From Cornus controversa (taxonomy: Eukaryota > Streptophyta > Magnoliopsida > Cornales > Cornaceae), in NCBI GenBank assembly GCA_026545225.1, contig CM048846.1:83097270-83161269 (forward strand): DNA of 64,000 nucleotides. The letters run 5' to 3'. The translations under genes and the position numbers were made by a program. Shown here in pieces: positions 61,698 to 64,000 of this stretch (position 1 is the first letter of the stretch; each line of letters starts with the position of its first letter). The notes beneath the pieces were generated by a model that was not told the DNA's origin, did no database searches, and was given only the letters and a program-made list of their open reading frames with translations.

Positions 61698-62099
61698 AGC
61701 CATAATCCTTCATGATGTATGATAGAAATATTACATGATCATGACAAGATGTGTGTATGTATAGAGCCATAATCCTCCATGATGTATGATAGAAATATTA
61801 CATGATCATGACAAGATGTGTGTATGTATAGAGCCATAATCCTCCATGATGTATGAGAGAAATATTACATGATCATGACAAGATGTGTGTATATATAGAG
61901 CCATAATCCTCCATGATGTATGATAGAAATATTACATGATCATGACAAGATGTGTGTATGTATAGAGCCATAATCCTCCATGATGTATGATAGAAATATT
62001 ACATGATCATGACAAGATGTGTGTATATATAGAGCCATAATCCTCCATGATGTATGATAGAAATATTGCATGATCATGACAAGATGTGTGTATATATAC
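61698..62099. repeat. 67-bp minisatellite, six copies
   Basis: Units start agccataatcct at 61698, 61765, 61832, 61899, 61966 and 62033, exactly 67 bases apart. Each contains catgatgtatgatagaaata and catgatcatgacaagatgtg. Differences between units are single bases (for example gtatgtata against gtatatata), so the array is young. No open frame crosses it. Confidence 0.97.
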
Positions 62100-62780
62100 A
62101 GTTAGACACACTTATAAACTGTAAAGGAGAAAGGGGTTTGGTCCTGCATTATTGAGTTGACTATTCATTTGGTTGATTGAGCAATTCAAGGAATGGGTAA
62201 TGGATTTTTGTGTCTACAGAGAGTTTAGCTGGACTATTGGTGATCCCAATGATTTTATAAGCATGAATACAAATCAATTATAACAAAGAGGCCAGACATG
62301 CAGATCCATATCCACAATGGAAATGTGCTGGCTCGAAGCATGCCAGCATTTTCGATTAATTTAGAGCAGAGTTAAATCATCAAAATCATCAATTTTAAAC
62401 CATGTTGTTGACTTTCAGAGCAGATTTAATCCTCAAAATCATCAATTTTAAATTGCTTTGTTGACTTGTGCATTATATGAATCTACAAATTAATCGTCCA
62501 TTATGTGGACTATTAGTTTTTTTTATTTTTTATTTTTTCTTGACAAAACACACTGACGTTTGCTTTGAAAATTTGAACGACCCTCACAATCTTTAATTTT
62601 GAAAAATAAAAATGTATCACCGAACTACAGACCTTGACACTGTATCAAACTAAGAACCTTAACCCTTTTCATTGGTGTGATATTATTAGAGTATGCATAC
62701 AAAAAGGTTAACATCTCTTACGATTTAAGTTTTTAGAGTATATATATGATGGTTAACATGACATATTTGTTTTAAATATA
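62100..62780. other. Intergenic, upstream of the BAHD gene
   Basis: A short direct repeat (atcatcaaaatcatcaatttt / atcctcaaaatcatcaatttt) lies at about 62375-62455. Nothing else recognised. Confidence 0.4.
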
Positions 62781-62781
62781 A

Positions 62782-63102
62782 TAGATTACTGCATTCCTCA
62801 TCAATCATCACATCACTGTTGGTTCACGAGGGTAATATATATATATATATATAGACTAAGAAATCTGTTATATTATAATTAATTGTGAGAGGATTTTATA
62901 ATATTGACGTTGCTTTCCAAGCTTATTGCGACCATTTTGTGGTAGATTACTGCATTCCTCATCGATCATCACATCACTGGTGGTTCACGAGGGTAATATA
63001 TATATATATAGACTAAGAAATCTGTTATATATTAATTAATTGTGAGAGGATTTTATAATATTGACGTTGCTTTCTAAGCTTATTGTGACCATTCTGTGGT
63101 GG
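62782..63102. repeat. 161-bp tandem duplication
   Basis: Units start tagattactgcattcctcat at 62782 and 62943 and end gaccatt(t/c)tgtggt. They differ in a (TA)n length and a few substitutions. Confidence 0.9.
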
Positions 63103-63146
63103 AGTCTACCACATGCATCTAATGAATCTAAAAGTTTCTATCTATA

Positions 63147-63201
63147 AATTCTGCCTACGTAGCATTACCCTTGTGACGGATAATGCTACTCAGGCAGAAT
63201 T
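63147..63201. repeat. Imperfect hairpin upstream of the BAHD gene
   Basis: The arm at 63147-63167 (aattctgcctacgtagcatta) pairs with 63181-63201 at 19 of 21 positions, with a 13-base loop. Parts of it recur in a diverged copy at 63290-63335. Confidence 0.75.
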
Positions 63202-63425
63202 CGTAAACAAAAATATTTACATCCATTGAATGCATGTGATGAATGTATGTAGTAAGGCCTACCACATACATCTAATGAATCTAAAAATTTCTGAATTCTG
63301 TCTCAGAATTATACCTAAGTAGCATTACCTTCTGTGACTAATAATGTTACAACTGGTCTGATCTCATTTAAAGCTAACTTGCTCAACAAAGCAATTAATT
63401 TACATCCAGCTGCTTTATTGGGGCC

Positions 63426-63502
63426 TTATATATACAGATATATATACAATGATACACATACAAATATCATACATAGATAGAATTAATCACAGATAAGCTG
63501 AG
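63426..63502 (+). promoter_or_regulatory. Probable TATA box and short leader of the BAHD gene
   Basis: The TATATATA-type motif in gccttatatatacagatata (63423-63442) lies about 65-75 bases before the ATG. This leaves a leader of roughly 40 bases if transcription starts about 30 bases downstream. Confidence 0.5.
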
Positions 63503-64000
63503 ATGGTGACCATGCAGCCTCAGATGATCAAGAAAGAAACCATCAAACCTTCCTCTCCAACTCCTAGTCACCTCAAGACTCACAACCTGTCTTTGTTGGA
63601 TCAGCTCTCTCCACATATCTATCTCCCTTTACTTCTCTTCTACCCCAACATTGAGGGCTGTGATAGCCCATGCAACAGAATCAATGAAAAGTCTCATCAT
63701 CTCAAGACCTCTCTCTCTCAAACCCTAACCAGATACTACCCTTTTGCCGGAAGGCTAAAAAATGGTGTCTCCATCGACTGTAGTGACGAGGGGGTCGATT
63801 TCTATGAAGCCCATATCGAATGCAAGCTATCCCAAATCCTCGAAAAGCCTGAGCCTGACACTCTTGATCTATTCTATCCCCAAGGTATTCTATACAATGA
63901 CTCACACAAGGCTAGTCTAGTGGTTTTTCAAGTCACTTTCTTCGAATGTGGAGGTATGGCGATTTCCACGTGCTTTGTGCACAAGATCGCCGATGGAGGC
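63503..64000 (+). CDS. BAHD acyltransferase, N-terminal 166 residues (continues past the window)
   Basis: BAHD enzymes transfer acyl groups from acyl-CoA to alcohols or amines in plant specialised metabolism, in the cytosol. The frame is open from ATG 63503 to the window end (166 codons). It shows the usual N-terminal layout: KPSSPTPSHLKTHNLSLLDQ (residues about 13-32), PHIYLPLLLFYP, LKTSLSQTLTRYYPFAGRL and the catalytic HxxxD motif as HKIADG at residues 160-165 (His160, Asp164). Family members are about 430-460 residues, so nearly two thirds, including DFGWG, lie outside. The sequence style (SLSQTLTRYYPFAGRL, CxDEGVDFYEA) resembles the vinorine-synthase-like clade, often active on alkaloid or terpenoid alcohols, but the substrate cannot be told. 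A second in-frame ATG is at 63512. No intron is seen in this part. Confidence 0.93.
   Translation, partial: MVTMQPQMIKKETIKPSSPTPSHLKTHNLSLLDQLSPHIYLPLLLFYPNIEGCDSPCNRINEKSHHLKTSLSQTLTRYYPFAGRLKNGVSIDCSDEGVDFYEAHIECKLSQILEKPEPDTLDLFYPQGILYNDSHKASLVVFQVTFFECGGMAISTCFVHKIADGG

Noticed and set aside
61698-62099. Regularly spaced repeats resembling a CRISPR array
   Set aside because: The whole 67-bp unit repeats without unique spacers, in a plant nuclear context; it is a minisatellite.
63702-63905. 67-residue minus frame
   Set aside because: Antisense shadow of the BAHD coding sequence.

Overview
The window is nuclear DNA of a flowering plant, almost certainly a eudicot. It is strongly AT-rich, its genes have GT-AG introns, and most of the sequence is plant-type transposable elements (hAT, Mutator-like and PIF/Harbinger-type miniature elements, Copia and Gypsy LTR elements, LINE remnants). 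Three host genes are supported. They are far apart and have no visible functional link: (1) an intronless gene on the minus strand (6389-7474) for a 361-residue plant protein I do not recognise; (2) a five-exon minus-strand gene (14871-19616) for an NPF7.3/NRT1.5-like transporter of 593 residues, reconstructed exon by exon; (3) the 5' part of a plus-strand BAHD acyltransferase gene (63503 to the window edge).

Layout. 1-3000: miniature elements, including a Mutator-like foldback (449-1246) and a hAT-like element (1766-2457) with an exact 8-bp target duplication. 3500-7600: the 361-residue gene, with its downstream flank duplicated in tandem. 8850-10500: a hAT transposase C-terminal domain followed by a partly triplicated unit. 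12000-13450: a decayed LINE. 14400-19800: the NPF gene, whose 2.4-kb second intron holds a perfect 24-bp hairpin. 22683-24023: a complete short non-autonomous Copia-like element with TSD TCTCC. 25270-25690: a LINE tail. 28700-35450: four foldback elements. 36370-48000: a nested block in which an Athila-like Gypsy element splits one copy of an LTR family, and a solo LTR of the same family carries another copy inserted head to head. 49000-55100: LTR-type sequence of two further Gypsy-like lineages. 56092-56707: a PIF/Harbinger-like element. 58440-59496: a TRIM-like element with a hAT-like element nested inside. 61000-63200: a cluster of local duplications and a six-copy 67-bp minisatellite, ending at the BAHD promoter.

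I found no tRNA, rRNA or CRISPR array, and no convincing novel multi-gene system. The most informative content is the layered transposon insertion history, the NPF transporter's missing proton-coupling motif, and the hAT C-terminal fragment that could still be spliced. All homology statements come from recognising family motifs by eye; no database search was run.
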